This document shows, piece after piece, positions 1-7,161 of a stretch of 11,780 nt of DNA. The notes under the pieces are model-generated. The model was not told where the DNA came from. It worked only from the letters and a program-made list of their open reading frames with translations, and ran no database searches. Every line of letters starts with the position of its first letter. Within the stretch, counting starts at the first letter, position 1. Position numbers and translations under genes: made by a program. Origin of the DNA: JAENVT01 sp031370745 (GTDB taxonomy: Bacteria; Actinomycetota; Acidimicrobiia; Acidimicrobiales; Ilumatobacteraceae); contig JANMQX010000358.1 of assembly GCA_031370745.1 (NCBI GenBank), positions 1 to 11,780 on the forward strand, given 5' to 3'.

Positions 1-1250
1 GACCCAATCTCACTGTGGCAACCGAGGATCACAATGTGCCGACGGCCGACATCGATCGGCCGATCGCCGATCCAATTTCGGCGCGCCAGGTCGAGGTGCT
101 GCGCGAGAACACCAAGGAGTTCGGCATCGTCAACTTCCCGATGGGCCACCCGGGGCAGGGAATCGTGCACATCATCGCCCCCGAGCAGGGCCGCACCTTG
201 CCGGGGATGACTGTCGTCTGCGGCGACAGCCATACGGCCACCCACGGCGCGTTCGGGGCGTTGGCCTTCGGTATCGGCACCAGCGAGGTCGAGCACGTTC
301 TGGCGACACAGACCTTGCCGCAAATGCGACCGAAGTGGATGAGCGTGACGGTCGACGGTCAGATCCCGGCGGAGGTCACGGCCAAGGACGTGATCCTGGC
401 GATCATCGGCACCATCGGTACCGGTGGTGGAATTGGTCACGTCATCGAATACCGCGGCTCGGCCATCCGATCGCTGTCGATGGAGGGTCGCATGACGGTC
501 TGCAACATGTCGATCGAGGCCGGCGCCAAGGCCGGGCTGATCGCCCCCGACGACACCACGTTCGACTACCTCCGAGGCCGCGCTCATTCGCCAATCGACG
601 ATTCGTGGGATGCAGCCGTCGCCGATTGGCGCACGCTTGTCACCGACGACGGCGCCGAGTTCGACAAGGTGGTCGTCATCGACGCCTCGACTCTGCGGCC
701 ACACATCACATGGGGCACGAACCCGGCACAAGTGACAACGATCGATGGCAGCGTCCCCTCACCCAGTGATTTTGCAGATGCAACAACACGCGACACTGTT
801 GCTCGATCACTCGAGTACATGGGGCTGGAAGCAGGCACGCGGATCCGCGATATACCGGTCGACACGGTCTTCATCGGAAGTTGCACCAACGGACGCATCG
901 AGGATCTACGCGCCGTGGCCACCGTGCTCGACGGGCGAACGGTTACGGCGCGGCGGGTCATGATCGTGCCGGGCAGCCATGCGGTGAAGGCTCAAGCTGA
1001 GGCGGAAGGCCTCGACGCCGTCTTCCGCGCCGCCGGGGCGGACTGGCGTGAACCGGGCTGCAGCATGTGCCTGGCGATGAACCCCGACAAGTTGGCGCAG
1101 GGCGAACGATCGGCAAGCACCAGCAACCGCAACTTCGAGGGCCGCCAGGGCAGGGGCGGGCGCACCCACCTCGTCTCGCCAGCCGTCGCTGCCGCCACCG
1201 CCGTCGCCGGCCACTTCGCCACTCCGGCAGATCTCGGGGAGCAGAAATGA
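1..1250 (+). CDS. leuC: 3-isopropylmalate dehydratase large subunit (5' partial)
   Basis: LeuC carries the [4Fe-4S] cluster of isopropylmalate isomerase and, with LeuD, converts 2-isopropylmalate to 3-isopropylmalate in leucine synthesis in the cytoplasm. The frame is open from the left edge (bases 3-5 are the first whole codon) and already matches the family before the GTG at 15, so that GTG is internal. Roughly 55-60 N-terminal residues lie outside the window. Family motifs seen: ATEDHNVPT, CGDSHTATHGAFG, GTGGGIGHVIEYRGSAI and STSNRNFEGRQGRGGRTHL. The three cluster cysteines are codons 882-884 (GSCTNGR), 1059-1061 and 1068-1070 (CSMC). The stop overlaps the leuD start as ATGA, so the two are translationally coupled. 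Identification is secure; only the start is unknown. Confidence 0.97.
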   Translation, partial: PNLTVATEDHNVPTADIDRPIADPISARQVEVLRENTKEFGIVNFPMGHPGQGIVHIIAPEQGRTLPGMTVVCGDSHTATHGAFGALAFGIGTSEVEHVLATQTLPQMRPKWMSVTVDGQIPAEVTAKDVILAIIGTIGTGGGIGHVIEYRGSAIRSLSMEGRMTVCNMSIEAGAKAGLIAPDDTTFDYLRGRAHSPIDDSWDAAVADWRTLVTDDGAEFDKVVVIDASTLRPHITWGTNPAQVTTIDGSVPSPSDFADATTRDTVARSLEYMGLEAGTRIRDIPVDTVFIGSCTNGRIEDLRAVATVLDGRTVTARRVMIVPGSHAVKAQAEAEGLDAVFRAAGADWREPGCSMCLAMNPDKLAQGERSASTSNRNFEGRQGRGGRTHLVSPAVAAATAVAGHFATPADLGEQK

Positions 1251-1831
1251 AATCTGTGCATGTCATCTCGGGTCGTGGAGTGCCGCTGCGCCGCAGCGAC
1301 GTCGACACCGACCAGATCATCCCCGCCGAGTGGTTGAAACGCGTCGAGCGGACCGGGTTCGAGAAGGGACTGTTCTCGACGTGGCGCGACGATCGCAATT
1401 TCGTGCTCAACGACGAACGCTACGTCGGTGCCTCGATCCTGGTCGCCGGGCCCAGCTTCGGGGTTGGGTCGTCACGCGAGCACGCGGTGTGGGCGATTCA
1501 GCAGGGTGGCTTCGATGCGGTCATCGCCCCGAGCTTCAGCGACATATTCCGCAACAACTGCGCCAAGAACGGACTCGTTCCTGTCGTCGTGCCCGAGTCC
1601 ACGGTCGAGGCCATCTGGACCGCGATCGAGGATGATCCTGCCACCGAGATCACCGTCGACGTCGAACGCCTCAACGTCGAGGTACCGGCAGCCGGAATCA
1701 CCCACACCTTCCCAATGGATCCGCAAACGCAGCATCGATTCCTCAACGGACTCGACGACGTCGGCATCACGCTGACGCACGTCGACGACATCACCGCCTT
1801 CGAGCAACACCGCCCGGAGTGGCTGCACTGA
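1247..1831 (+). CDS. leuD: 3-isopropylmalate dehydratase small subunit
   Basis: LeuD (194 aa) is the swivelling small subunit that completes the active site of LeuC. Family motifs are clear: SDVDTDQIIPAEWLKRVERTGF near residues 17-38, GPSFGVGSSREHAVWA near 70-85, and SFSDIFRNNCAKNGLVPV near 99-116. Length is usual for bacterial LeuD. The ATG at 1247 is chosen because it overlaps the leuC stop (ATGA) and gives the normal N-terminus; an open frame extends upstream from 1067 but only shadows leuC. The stop at 1829-1831 lies 12 bases from the end of the convergent helicase gene. A short CCGG-TTAG-CCGG inverted repeat sits in that junction but is weak as a terminator. Confidence 0.97.
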   Translation: MKSVHVISGRGVPLRRSDVDTDQIIPAEWLKRVERTGFEKGLFSTWRDDRNFVLNDERYVGASILVAGPSFGVGSSREHAVWAIQQGGFDAVIAPSFSDIFRNNCAKNGLVPVVVPESTVEAIWTAIEDDPATEITVDVERLNVEVPAAGITHTFPMDPQTQHRFLNGLDDVGITLTHVDDITAFEQHRPEWLH

Positions 1832-1843
1832 CTCGTTCGCCGG

Positions 1844-3121
1844 TTAGCCGGTCTCGAACTCGGCCAGGTTGCGAAGCTTCGAGTTGTTGGAGAACACCTC
1901 GACCGGTGGCGCGACCTCGAGCCGCAAGGCGCGTTGGAGGATGCGCACCTGGGTGTGTTGGTTGTACTCAGCCATCGTGACAGCCCAACCGTCGCGGCCG
2001 GCGCGGGCGGTGCGACCACTGCGGTGCAAGTAGTCCTTGCCATCAGGAGCCGGCTCGTAGTGGATCACCACACCGATGTCGTCGATGTCGATGCCCCGAG
2101 CCGCTACGTCGGTTGCCACCAGCACGCTCAGTTCGCCTTCGGCAAAGCGACGCATCGCCTTTTCGCGAGCGACCTGGGCGAGGTCACCGTGAATGGCCAT
2201 TGCCTGCACACCGAGATCCAACAACGATCGCTCCACACGATCGCACGTCCGCTTCGTCTGACAGAACACCAAGGTTTTGCCCATGCTCGAAGCGATCGCC
2301 TGCACGACCTTGTCCTTGTCCATGTGATGAACGGCCAGGAAGAGGTGATGCATGGTTCCGACGGTGTCGGTGGCCGAATCGATAGCTACCTCGATCGGGT
2401 CGGTCATGTAGCGACGCACCAGATGGCCGACGTCACCGTCGAGCGTCGCCGAGAACAACATCGTCTGGTGCTTGCCAGTGACCTTGCGCAGAATCCATTC
2501 GACCTGCGGCGTGAAGCCGTCGTCGGCCATTCGATCGGCCTCGTCGAGCACCACGATCTCGACCTTGTTGAGGTCGAGTTCGTTCTCCTTCAACAAGTCG
2601 ATCAAACGAAGCGGTGTCGCAACGATCACGTCGACACCGCGATTCAGGACTTCGATCTGTTGATGCCGCGACGCCCCGCCGTACACAGCCAGCACCGTGC
2701 GATTGCATCCGGCCGCAACGGGCGCCAACACCTCGGCGACCTGCAATGCGAGCTCTCGAGTCGGCACGAGCACCATGGCAAGAGGACGGCGGGCATCGGC
2801 TTCACCGGAGAGCCGGGCCAGCATCGGCACACCGAACGCGAGCGTCTTGCCGGAGCCTGTCTTGGCCCTGCCGCACACGTCGCGACCGGTGAGTGCCACC
2901 GGGATCGCTTTCGTCTGGATGGCGAACGGAGCGGTGAACCCGGCAGCCGCAAGCCCCATGTCGACTTCGGTCGGCACGCCGATGTCGACGAACGCCGTTG
3001 GGATGTAGGAGTCGGGATCGATCGTGATCGTTGCAGACTCGACTGGGCTGCGGGGGGGATTTGGAGTTGGTTTGCGGCGTCGACGGCGCGGTGCCCCAGG
3101 TGGGCGGGAATATTCAGACAT
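1844..3121 (-). CDS. DEAD-box ATP-dependent RNA helicase (RhlE-like)
   Basis: A 425-aa DEAD-box protein that should unwind RNA duplexes in the cytoplasm, in RNA turnover or ribosome assembly. Motifs in order: Q motif with GFTAPFAIQ (Q69), motif I AKTGSGKT (86-93), Ia PTRELALQV (120-128), TPLR where most members have TPGR (169-172), DEAD (193-196), SAT (224-226), LVFCQTK (284-290), ATDVAARGID (336-345) and HRSGRTARAG (366-375). The N-terminus is a short basic tail (RRRRRK, 12-17); the C-terminus has no long RGG-like extension. The start is the ATG read from 3121. Another ATG lies at 3130 and the frame stays open to 3211, but those residues do not resemble the family. No good Shine-Dalgarno was found. 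It is divergent from the acyl-CoA synthetase and convergent with leuD. Confidence 0.95.
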   Translation of the reverse strand: MSEYSRPPGAPRRRRRKPTPNPPRSPVESATITIDPDSYIPTAFVDIGVPTEVDMGLAAAGFTAPFAIQTKAIPVALTGRDVCGRAKTGSGKTLAFGVPMLARLSGEADARRPLAMVLVPTRELALQVAEVLAPVAAGCNRTVLAVYGGASRHQQIEVLNRGVDVIVATPLRLIDLLKENELDLNKVEIVVLDEADRMADDGFTPQVEWILRKVTGKHQTMLFSATLDGDVGHLVRRYMTDPIEVAIDSATDTVGTMHHLFLAVHHMDKDKVVQAIASSMGKTLVFCQTKRTCDRVERSLLDLGVQAMAIHGDLAQVAREKAMRRFAEGELSVLVATDVAARGIDIDDIGVVIHYEPAPDGKDYLHRSGRTARAGRDGWAVTMAEYNQHTQVRILQRALRLEVAPPVEVFSNNSKLRNLAEFETG

Positions 3122-3198
3122 GTCGAGCATGGAGGGTACCGCCGCGACCTCGACTTGGATGTGCTCAGCACGGTGACGATCGGCAACAATTCCCAAAC

Positions 3199-4752
3199 AT
3201 GAAGGTCGCACTTACGGTCAACGACTATCTCCGCCGCGCCGAGCTGATCTACCCACATTGCCAGGCGATCGTCGATGAGCCCACGCAGCCCGCTGAATCG
3301 TGGGGAACCATCACGTACGCCGAGATGGCCGGGCGCGCCCGTGCCCAAGCCGCCGCGCTGGACGGGATGGGCATTGGCGTGGGCGACCGCGTCGCGATCG
3401 TCAGCCACAATTCGGCGCGTCTGCTCACCGCGCTCTTCGGGGTCAGCGGTAGCGGACGCGTGCTGGTGCCGATCAACTTCCGCCTGGTCGCCGAGGAAGT
3501 GAAGTACATCGTCGAACACTCCGGCGCACGCATCCTGATGGTCGATCCGGAGCTCGACGAAGCTCTGGCCGACGTGGCCTGTGAACATCGGTACGTGATC
3601 GGTGCCCAGCACGACGCACCGACCGACCATGTCGAGCCGCAGCCGTGGGCATACGACGAGGACGCCACCGCAACGATCAACTACACCAGCGGCACCACGG
3701 CCCGGCCCAAGGGCGTGCAGCTGACCCATCGCAACATCTGGTTGAACGCCACGACCTTCGGCTGGCAACTCGGCATCAACGACCGCGACGTCTATCTGCA
3801 CACCCTTCCGCAATTCCACTGCAACGGCTGGGGAGTGCTCTACGCGATCACCGGAATGGGCGGCAAGCACGTCATCATCCGCAAGATCGACGGTGCTGAA
3901 ATCTTGCGCCGGATCGAGCAGCACGGCGTGACCGTCATGTGCGGCGCCCCCGCTGTCGCCAACGCGATCCTCGATGCCGCAGCGACCTGGGACGGGCCGA
4001 TCCCCGGCAACGGAACGGTGCGAATGGTCATCGCCGGCGCACCACCTCCTACGCGCACCATCGAACGGATCGAGACTGAACTGGGTTGGGAGTTCATCCA
4101 GATCTACGGCCTCACCGAAACAACACCGCTGCTGACTATGAACCGTCGACGAACAGAGTTCGACGACCTGTCGGCGGGCGACAGAGCGGCCAAGCTCAGC
4201 CGGGCCGGCGCACCCGCACTGGGTGTCGAAGTGCGAATCTCTCCCGACGGCGAGGTGCTGGCGCGTGGCAACCACATCATGGCCGGGTACTGGAACCAGC
4301 CCGACGCAACGGCGGATGCGATCCGCGCTGCCGATGACGACACGCACGGAACGCCGTGGTTCCGCACGGGTGACGGCGGCCTCCTCGACGACGACAACTA
4401 CCTCACCATCAGCGATCGCAAGAAGGACGTGATCATTTCCGGTGGCGAGAACGTCAGCTCGATCGAGGTGGAGGACGCGATCTTCAGCCATCCCGATGTC
4501 GCAGAAGTCGCGGTGATCGGTGTGCCCGACGCGAAGTGGGGTGAGATGGTGATGGCGCTGGTGGTGACAAGCCCAGGGTCGACGCTGACGGAACCGGACC
4601 TGATCGCCTACACCAAGACCAAGTTGGCCGGTTACAAGTGTCCGAAGGTCATCGAGTTCCGCGAGGCGTTGGCGCGGACGGCGACAGGCAAGCTGCAGAA
4701 GTTCAAGCTGCGCGAACCGTACTGGGACGGCCACGTCAAACAGGTCAACTGA
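3199..4752 (+). CDS. AMP-dependent acyl-CoA synthetase (FadD-like)
   Basis: A 517-aa member of the adenylate-forming family. It should activate a fatty or other carboxylic acid to acyl-AMP and then to acyl-CoA. Motifs seen: P-loop YTSGTTARPKG (162-172), YGLTET (303-308), FRTGD (388-392), SDRKKDVIISGGENVSSIE with GGEN at 415-418, and the C-terminal TGK whose Lys498 is the expected catalytic lysine. Length and layout fit medium/long-chain FadD enzymes, but substrate cannot be read from sequence. The start at 3199 gives a typical N-terminus (VNDYLRRAELIYP). There is no Shine-Dalgarno before it, and an AACAAT at 3185-3190 lies 8 bases upstream, so a leaderless mRNA is possible. The upstream open frame back to 3031 runs antisense to the helicase and is not family-like. 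Confidence 0.94.
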   Translation: MKVALTVNDYLRRAELIYPHCQAIVDEPTQPAESWGTITYAEMAGRARAQAAALDGMGIGVGDRVAIVSHNSARLLTALFGVSGSGRVLVPINFRLVAEEVKYIVEHSGARILMVDPELDEALADVACEHRYVIGAQHDAPTDHVEPQPWAYDEDATATINYTSGTTARPKGVQLTHRNIWLNATTFGWQLGINDRDVYLHTLPQFHCNGWGVLYAITGMGGKHVIIRKIDGAEILRRIEQHGVTVMCGAPAVANAILDAAATWDGPIPGNGTVRMVIAGAPPPTRTIERIETELGWEFIQIYGLTETTPLLTMNRRRTEFDDLSAGDRAAKLSRAGAPALGVEVRISPDGEVLARGNHIMAGYWNQPDATADAIRAADDDTHGTPWFRTGDGGLLDDDNYLTISDRKKDVIISGGENVSSIEVEDAIFSHPDVAEVAVIGVPDAKWGEMVMALVVTSPGSTLTEPDLIAYTKTKLAGYKCPKVIEFREALARTATGKLQKFKLREPYWDGHVKQVN

Positions 4753-4830
4753 TCAGCTTCCGCTGGTGGACGGTGATGCGTGGAGCCCTTCCGGCATTTC
4801 GCGAGATACGACGCGAACTACTCTGACGAG

Positions 4831-5193
4831 ATGGAGATTCTTTACATCTCGTCATGCGGAACCGCTGACCCCACACGCGCCTCGATTCCCTGGCACCTCG
4901 CAGTGAACGGCTCCGTTGAGGCGGGACAAACGGCACGAATCGTCCTCGCAGGCGATGCCGCCGAGCTCTTGAAGCTCGATGCCCGTCAGAAACTCGAAGG
5001 GGTTGGTGTGCCACCGCTGCGCGACCTCGTCGCCAAAGCACTCGAACGCTCCATCCCGATACACGTTTGAAAGGGTTGCGCAGTTGCCCGTGGGGCAACC
5101 GACGAGGACCTCGCAGCGATCGGCGGTATCTGGGCGACGCCGCCCGACGTCGCCCACCTCATCGAGCACACGGACCGGGTGGTGAGCTTCTAG
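4831..5193 (+). CDS. DsrE-family selenoprotein with UxxC redox motif (TGA at 5068-5070 read as Sec)
   Basis: A 120-residue DsrE/DsrF-type protein if the TGA at 5068-5070 is read as selenocysteine. Before the TGA it shows the family N-terminus: MEILYISSCGTADPTRAS, with the DPTRA signature, then ARIVLAGDAAELL and a VPPLRDLVAKALE helix. After the TGA the same frame continues as K-G-C-A-V-A-R-G-A-T and closes with TDRVVSF, the usual end of this family, at TAG 5191-5193. The TGA is residue 80 and Cys83 follows, giving UxxC where relatives have a cysteine pair just before A-R-G. A hairpin right after the TGA fits a bacterial SECIS. The ATG at 4831 is chosen because it opens the first beta strand; a GTG at 4780 in the same frame is less likely. 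TACTCT ends 6 bases before the ATG, so the mRNA may be leaderless. DsrE folds act in sulfur relay or thiol redox; the partner here is unknown. If the TGA is a true stop, only a 79-aa fragment lacking the redox site is made. Confidence 0.85.
5071..5100 (+). promoter_or_regulatory. Candidate bacterial SECIS hairpin
   Basis: Immediately downstream of the in-frame TGA, GTTGCCC (5083-5089) pairs perfectly with GGGCAAC (5093-5099) around a three-base GTG loop. The loop begins 20 nt after the TGA and its first base is G. Bacterial SECIS elements are known to be short hairpins inside the coding region, with the apical loop roughly 16-37 nt after the UGA and a guanosine at the start of the loop, so this one fits. 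A competing GGTTGC (5074-5079) could pair with GCAACC (5095-5100). The hairpin lies entirely in codons that also read well as DsrE-family protein. Confidence 0.72.
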
Positions 5194-5362
5194 CATCGCT
5201 GCACCGAGCCCACCTTGATGAGCGTCGCGATCGGCTTTCACGGCGACCCAGCACTGCAAATCTGCATTGAGCGCTCGAGGAAACGGGCGCTCGAATTCCA
5301 CTGCACACCAAGTCAGTTGCGCTGACTCACTCGACAGGAAAACCGCCTGATCGATCAAATAG

Positions 5363-5391
5363 TAGTTGTCCGCGTTCGACGCCGTTATCGT
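5363..5391 (+). promoter_or_regulatory. Possible promoter for small ORF and homospermidine synthase gene
   Basis: TAGTTG (5363-5368) and TATCGT (5386-5391) are 17 bases apart. The -10 fits the actinobacterial TAnnnT pattern; the -35 is only a partial match. A start near 5398 would give a leader of about 70 bases that includes the palindrome at 5400-5411. Confidence 0.3.
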
Positions 5392-5399
5392 CCGTCAGC

Positions 5400-5411
5400 C
5401 TGTCCGGACAG
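5400..5411. promoter_or_regulatory. Perfect 12-bp palindrome, possible operator
   Basis: CTGTCCGGACAG is a perfect inverted repeat without spacer. It lies just downstream of the possible promoter at 5363-5391 and about 55 bases before the small ORF. Its place fits a repressor site or a short leader hairpin. I do not recognise it as the site of a named regulator. Confidence 0.3.
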
Positions 5412-5465
5412 CCCGGCCAGAAAGGAAACGATCTCACCACAAACGTCCTCGAGGAGGCGCACGTC

Positions 5466-5600
5466 ATGGAAGCATTCGACGGGACAACGACGTCCGGCCG
5501 CAAGGGAATCGCATACGAGTGGCAATCTCTGCTCGTGTCTGCTGAAGCAGCGACGCTCGATCACGAGCTCGCCGCGCTGACCCCGGAGTACGCCGAATAA
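5466..5600 (+). CDS. Small hypothetical protein upstream of homospermidine synthase (44 aa)
   Basis: An ATG-to-TAA reading frame of 44 residues (starts MEAFDGTTTSGRKG, ends ALTPEYAE). It is preceded by GAGGAGG, with AGGAGG 8 bases before the ATG, the best ribosome binding site in this window. The TAA is followed after two bases by the ATG of the homospermidine synthase-like gene, which has no well-placed ribosome site of its own. Translational coupling is therefore likely. The product is acidic, has no membrane segment or cysteines, and could form a C-terminal helix. I do not recognise a family. It may be a real small protein or an upstream ORF whose translation controls the next gene. Confidence 0.6.
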   Translation: MEAFDGTTTSGRKGIAYEWQSLLVSAEAATLDHELAALTPEYAE

Positions 5601-5602
5601 CC

Positions 5603-7054
5603 ATGCGCCCCGGGCGCGTGTTGGTGCTGGGCTGTGGTTCGGTCGCCCAGTGCACGTTGCCGCTGCTGATCCGCGATCTCGGGATCGATCCGCAGCGCAT
5701 CACGATCGTCGACATGCTCGACAACCGCGCCCGTATCGCCGACTCGATCGCGCTCGGCGTGACGTTCCAGCGGGATCGGGTGACGCCCGAGAACATCGAC
5801 GACTTTCTTTCGGCGCGAGTCAGCGCGGGCGATTTGTTGCTCGATCTGGCCTGGAACATCGACAACCCGACGATTCTTCAGTGGTGCCGCGATCACGGCG
5901 TGCGCTACCTGAACACCAGCGTCGAGGTCTGGGACCCATACGACGACCTGGCGGCGACGCATCCGCTCGGCCGCACCCTGTACGTGCGGCACATGGACAT
6001 CCGCCGGATGATCGCCAGATGGGGCGACAACAACGGCGCTACCGCTGTGCTCGAGCATGGCGCAAATCCGGGTCTCGTCAGTCACTTCACCAAGCAGGCT
6101 CTCACCGAGATCGCGGCGCGGACGCTGGTTGACGGATTGGCCACGAGCGCGACAGGGCTCGAGCAGGCACTCGCCGACGAGAACTACGCCACGTTGGCGA
6201 TGCTGACCGGAACGAAGGTGATCCACATCTCCGAACGTGACACCCAGATCACCGACGTTCCGAAAGCGGTCGACGAGTTCGTCAACACGTGGTCCGGCGA
6301 TGGTTTTTTCGAGGAGGGGATCGCGCCGGCGGAACTCGGCTGGGGCACTCACGAGAAGCGGCTCCCGCCCAACGGCTACGTTCATCACGGCTACGGCCCG
6401 TGCAACCAGATCTGCATCGGCCGCCCGGGCATGGAGACGTGGGTGCGTTCGTGGGTGCCCTCCGGCGAGATCCGCGGCATGGTCATTCGCCACGGCGAGG
6501 CGCTGACGATCAGCGATCACCTGTCCGTGTGGGGTGATGACGGCAATCCGGTCTACCGACCAACGGTTCACTATGCCTACTGCCCAACCGATGCGGCAAT
6601 CGCCAGCGTGCTCGAATTGAGGATGCGGAACTGGAAGATGCAATCACGACAGCGCATCCTCAACGACGAGATCACGGGTGGCCGCGACGAACTGGGCGTC
6701 TTGCTGATGGGGCATCCGTATGTGTCGTGGTGGACAGGTTCGTTGCTCTCGATCGACGAAGCTCGGGCGATCGTGCCTCAGCAGAGTGCGACCACGTTGC
6801 AAGTCGCAGGGTCGATCATCGGCACAGTCACTTGGATGATCGAACATCCGAACGAAGGGGTGTGCGTGCCCGACGACCTTCCCTGGCGAGATGTGCTGAA
6901 GGTCGCCACGCCCTACCTGGGAACGATGCACTCTGCGGCCACCGACTGGGATCCGTTGGAGACGCGCAACGACCTGTTTGCCGGTTTCGCCAACGACACC
7001 GACAGTCTGGATCTGTCCGATCGATGGCAGTTCAGCAACTTCCTTGTCTCGTAA
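5603..7054 (+). CDS. hss: Homospermidine synthase-like (saccharopine dehydrogenase superfamily)
   Basis: A 483-aa protein resembling bacterial homospermidine synthases, which use NAD to make homospermidine from putrescine in the cytoplasm. The N-terminal Rossmann dinucleotide-binding segment reads VLVLGCGSVAQ (G10-x-G12-S-V-A), followed by the acidic end of beta-2 (TIVDM). The family segment GANPGLVSHFTKQAL starts at residue 153. Later conserved-looking blocks are KVIHISERDTQ, WGTHEKR and the HGYGPCNQICIGRPGM region. Length is that of full family members. It starts two bases after the small ORF. The leuA promoter begins 5 bases after its stop. Exact substrate (putrescine alone or with spermidine) cannot be read; the superfamily call is firmer than the reaction. 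Confidence 0.85.
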   Translation: MRPGRVLVLGCGSVAQCTLPLLIRDLGIDPQRITIVDMLDNRARIADSIALGVTFQRDRVTPENIDDFLSARVSAGDLLLDLAWNIDNPTILQWCRDHGVRYLNTSVEVWDPYDDLAATHPLGRTLYVRHMDIRRMIARWGDNNGATAVLEHGANPGLVSHFTKQALTEIAARTLVDGLATSATGLEQALADENYATLAMLTGTKVIHISERDTQITDVPKAVDEFVNTWSGDGFFEEGIAPAELGWGTHEKRLPPNGYVHHGYGPCNQICIGRPGMETWVRSWVPSGEIRGMVIRHGEALTISDHLSVWGDDGNPVYRPTVHYAYCPTDAAIASVLELRMRNWKMQSRQRILNDEITGGRDELGVLLMGHPYVSWWTGSLLSIDEARAIVPQQSATTLQVAGSIIGTVTWMIEHPNEGVCVPDDLPWRDVLKVATPYLGTMHSAATDWDPLETRNDLFAGFANDTDSLDLSDRWQFSNFLVS

Positions 7055-7058
7055 CGCG

Positions 7059-7087
7059 TTGACAAAGTTGGCGATCGGGGGCAGACT
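7059..7087 (+). promoter_or_regulatory. leuA promoter
   Basis: A perfect TTGACA -35 (7059-7064) is followed after 17 bases by CAGACT (7082-7087), which matches A2, A4 and T6 of the -10 box. Transcription would start about 7092-7095, at or next to the GTG/ATG of the leader peptide. The leader mRNA may therefore be leaderless, a common arrangement in actinobacteria. Confidence 0.55.
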
Positions 7088-7094
7088 GATCGTG

Positions 7095-7130
7095 ATGTCG
7101 GCCGCCCGCAACCTCCTTCTTCTTATGTAG
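7095..7130 (+). CDS. leuL: leuA leader peptide (attenuation)
   Basis: A frame of 11 residues, MSAARNLLLLM, ends at TAG 7128-7130. A GTG at 7092 directly before the ATG could also start it. Four consecutive leucine codons (CTC CTT CTT CTT, 7113-7124) stand just before the stop and before two hairpins. This is the classic layout of a leucine attenuator: a ribosome stalled at uncharged Leu codons would cover the first hairpin arm, which begins at the G of the stop codon. If the transcript starts further upstream, GGGGG at 7077-7081 could serve as ribosome site. Confidence 0.82.
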   Translation: MSAARNLLLLM

Positions 7131-7159
7131 GGCAAGCGCCGCGTTCTTCGCGTTTGCCC
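7130..7159 (+). promoter_or_regulatory. Attenuator hairpin behind leader peptide
   Basis: GGGCAAGCG (7130-7138) pairs with CGTTTGCCC (7151-7159) in a nine-pair stem with one G-U, plus a possible tenth pair at C7139-G7150. The 5' arm starts in the leader stop codon, so ribosome position can mask it. The 3' arm is followed directly by the C-rich arm of the terminator. It probably serves as the pause or regulatory hairpin; I could not settle the exact antiterminator pairing by eye. Confidence 0.65.
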
Positions 7160-7161
7160 CA

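Larger units (their letters stand above)
5194..5465 (+). other. Intergenic stretch with hairpins between the selenoprotein gene and the small ORF
   Basis: No convincing gene is seen in these 272 bases. Two inverted repeats follow the selenoprotein gene: GAGCGC (5269-5274) with GCGCTC (5287-5292), and AGTCAG (5311-5316) with CTGACT (5322-5327) around a five-base loop. Neither has a T-rich tail, so they are poor intrinsic terminators. The right part holds a possible promoter (TAGTTG at 5363-5368, 17-base spacer, TATCGT at 5386-5391) and a perfect palindrome at 5400-5411. Confidence 0.5.

Noticed and set aside
2644..4734. A 696-codon minus-strand frame and other long shadow frames (for example 1934-3202 plus strand, 5561-6643 minus strand)
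   Set aside because: All are antisense or out of frame to genes with clear motifs and translate to Arg/Pro/His-rich sequence without any family signature.
4780..5070. A 96-codon gene ending at TGA 5070
   Set aside because: Taken as a complete gene it would lack the redox pair and the last beta strand of the DsrE fold, while the same frame continues family-like after the TGA. The start at 4831 and read-through explain it better.
5218..5325. A 35-codon frame (MSVAIGFHGDP...)
   Set aside because: No ribosome site, no family resemblance, and it overlaps both hairpins of the intergenic stretch.
4852..5358. A 168-codon open frame on the minus strand
   Set aside because: It lies almost wholly antisense to the DsrE-type selenoprotein gene and its product resembles no family. 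It stays open because of codon bias in the real gene.
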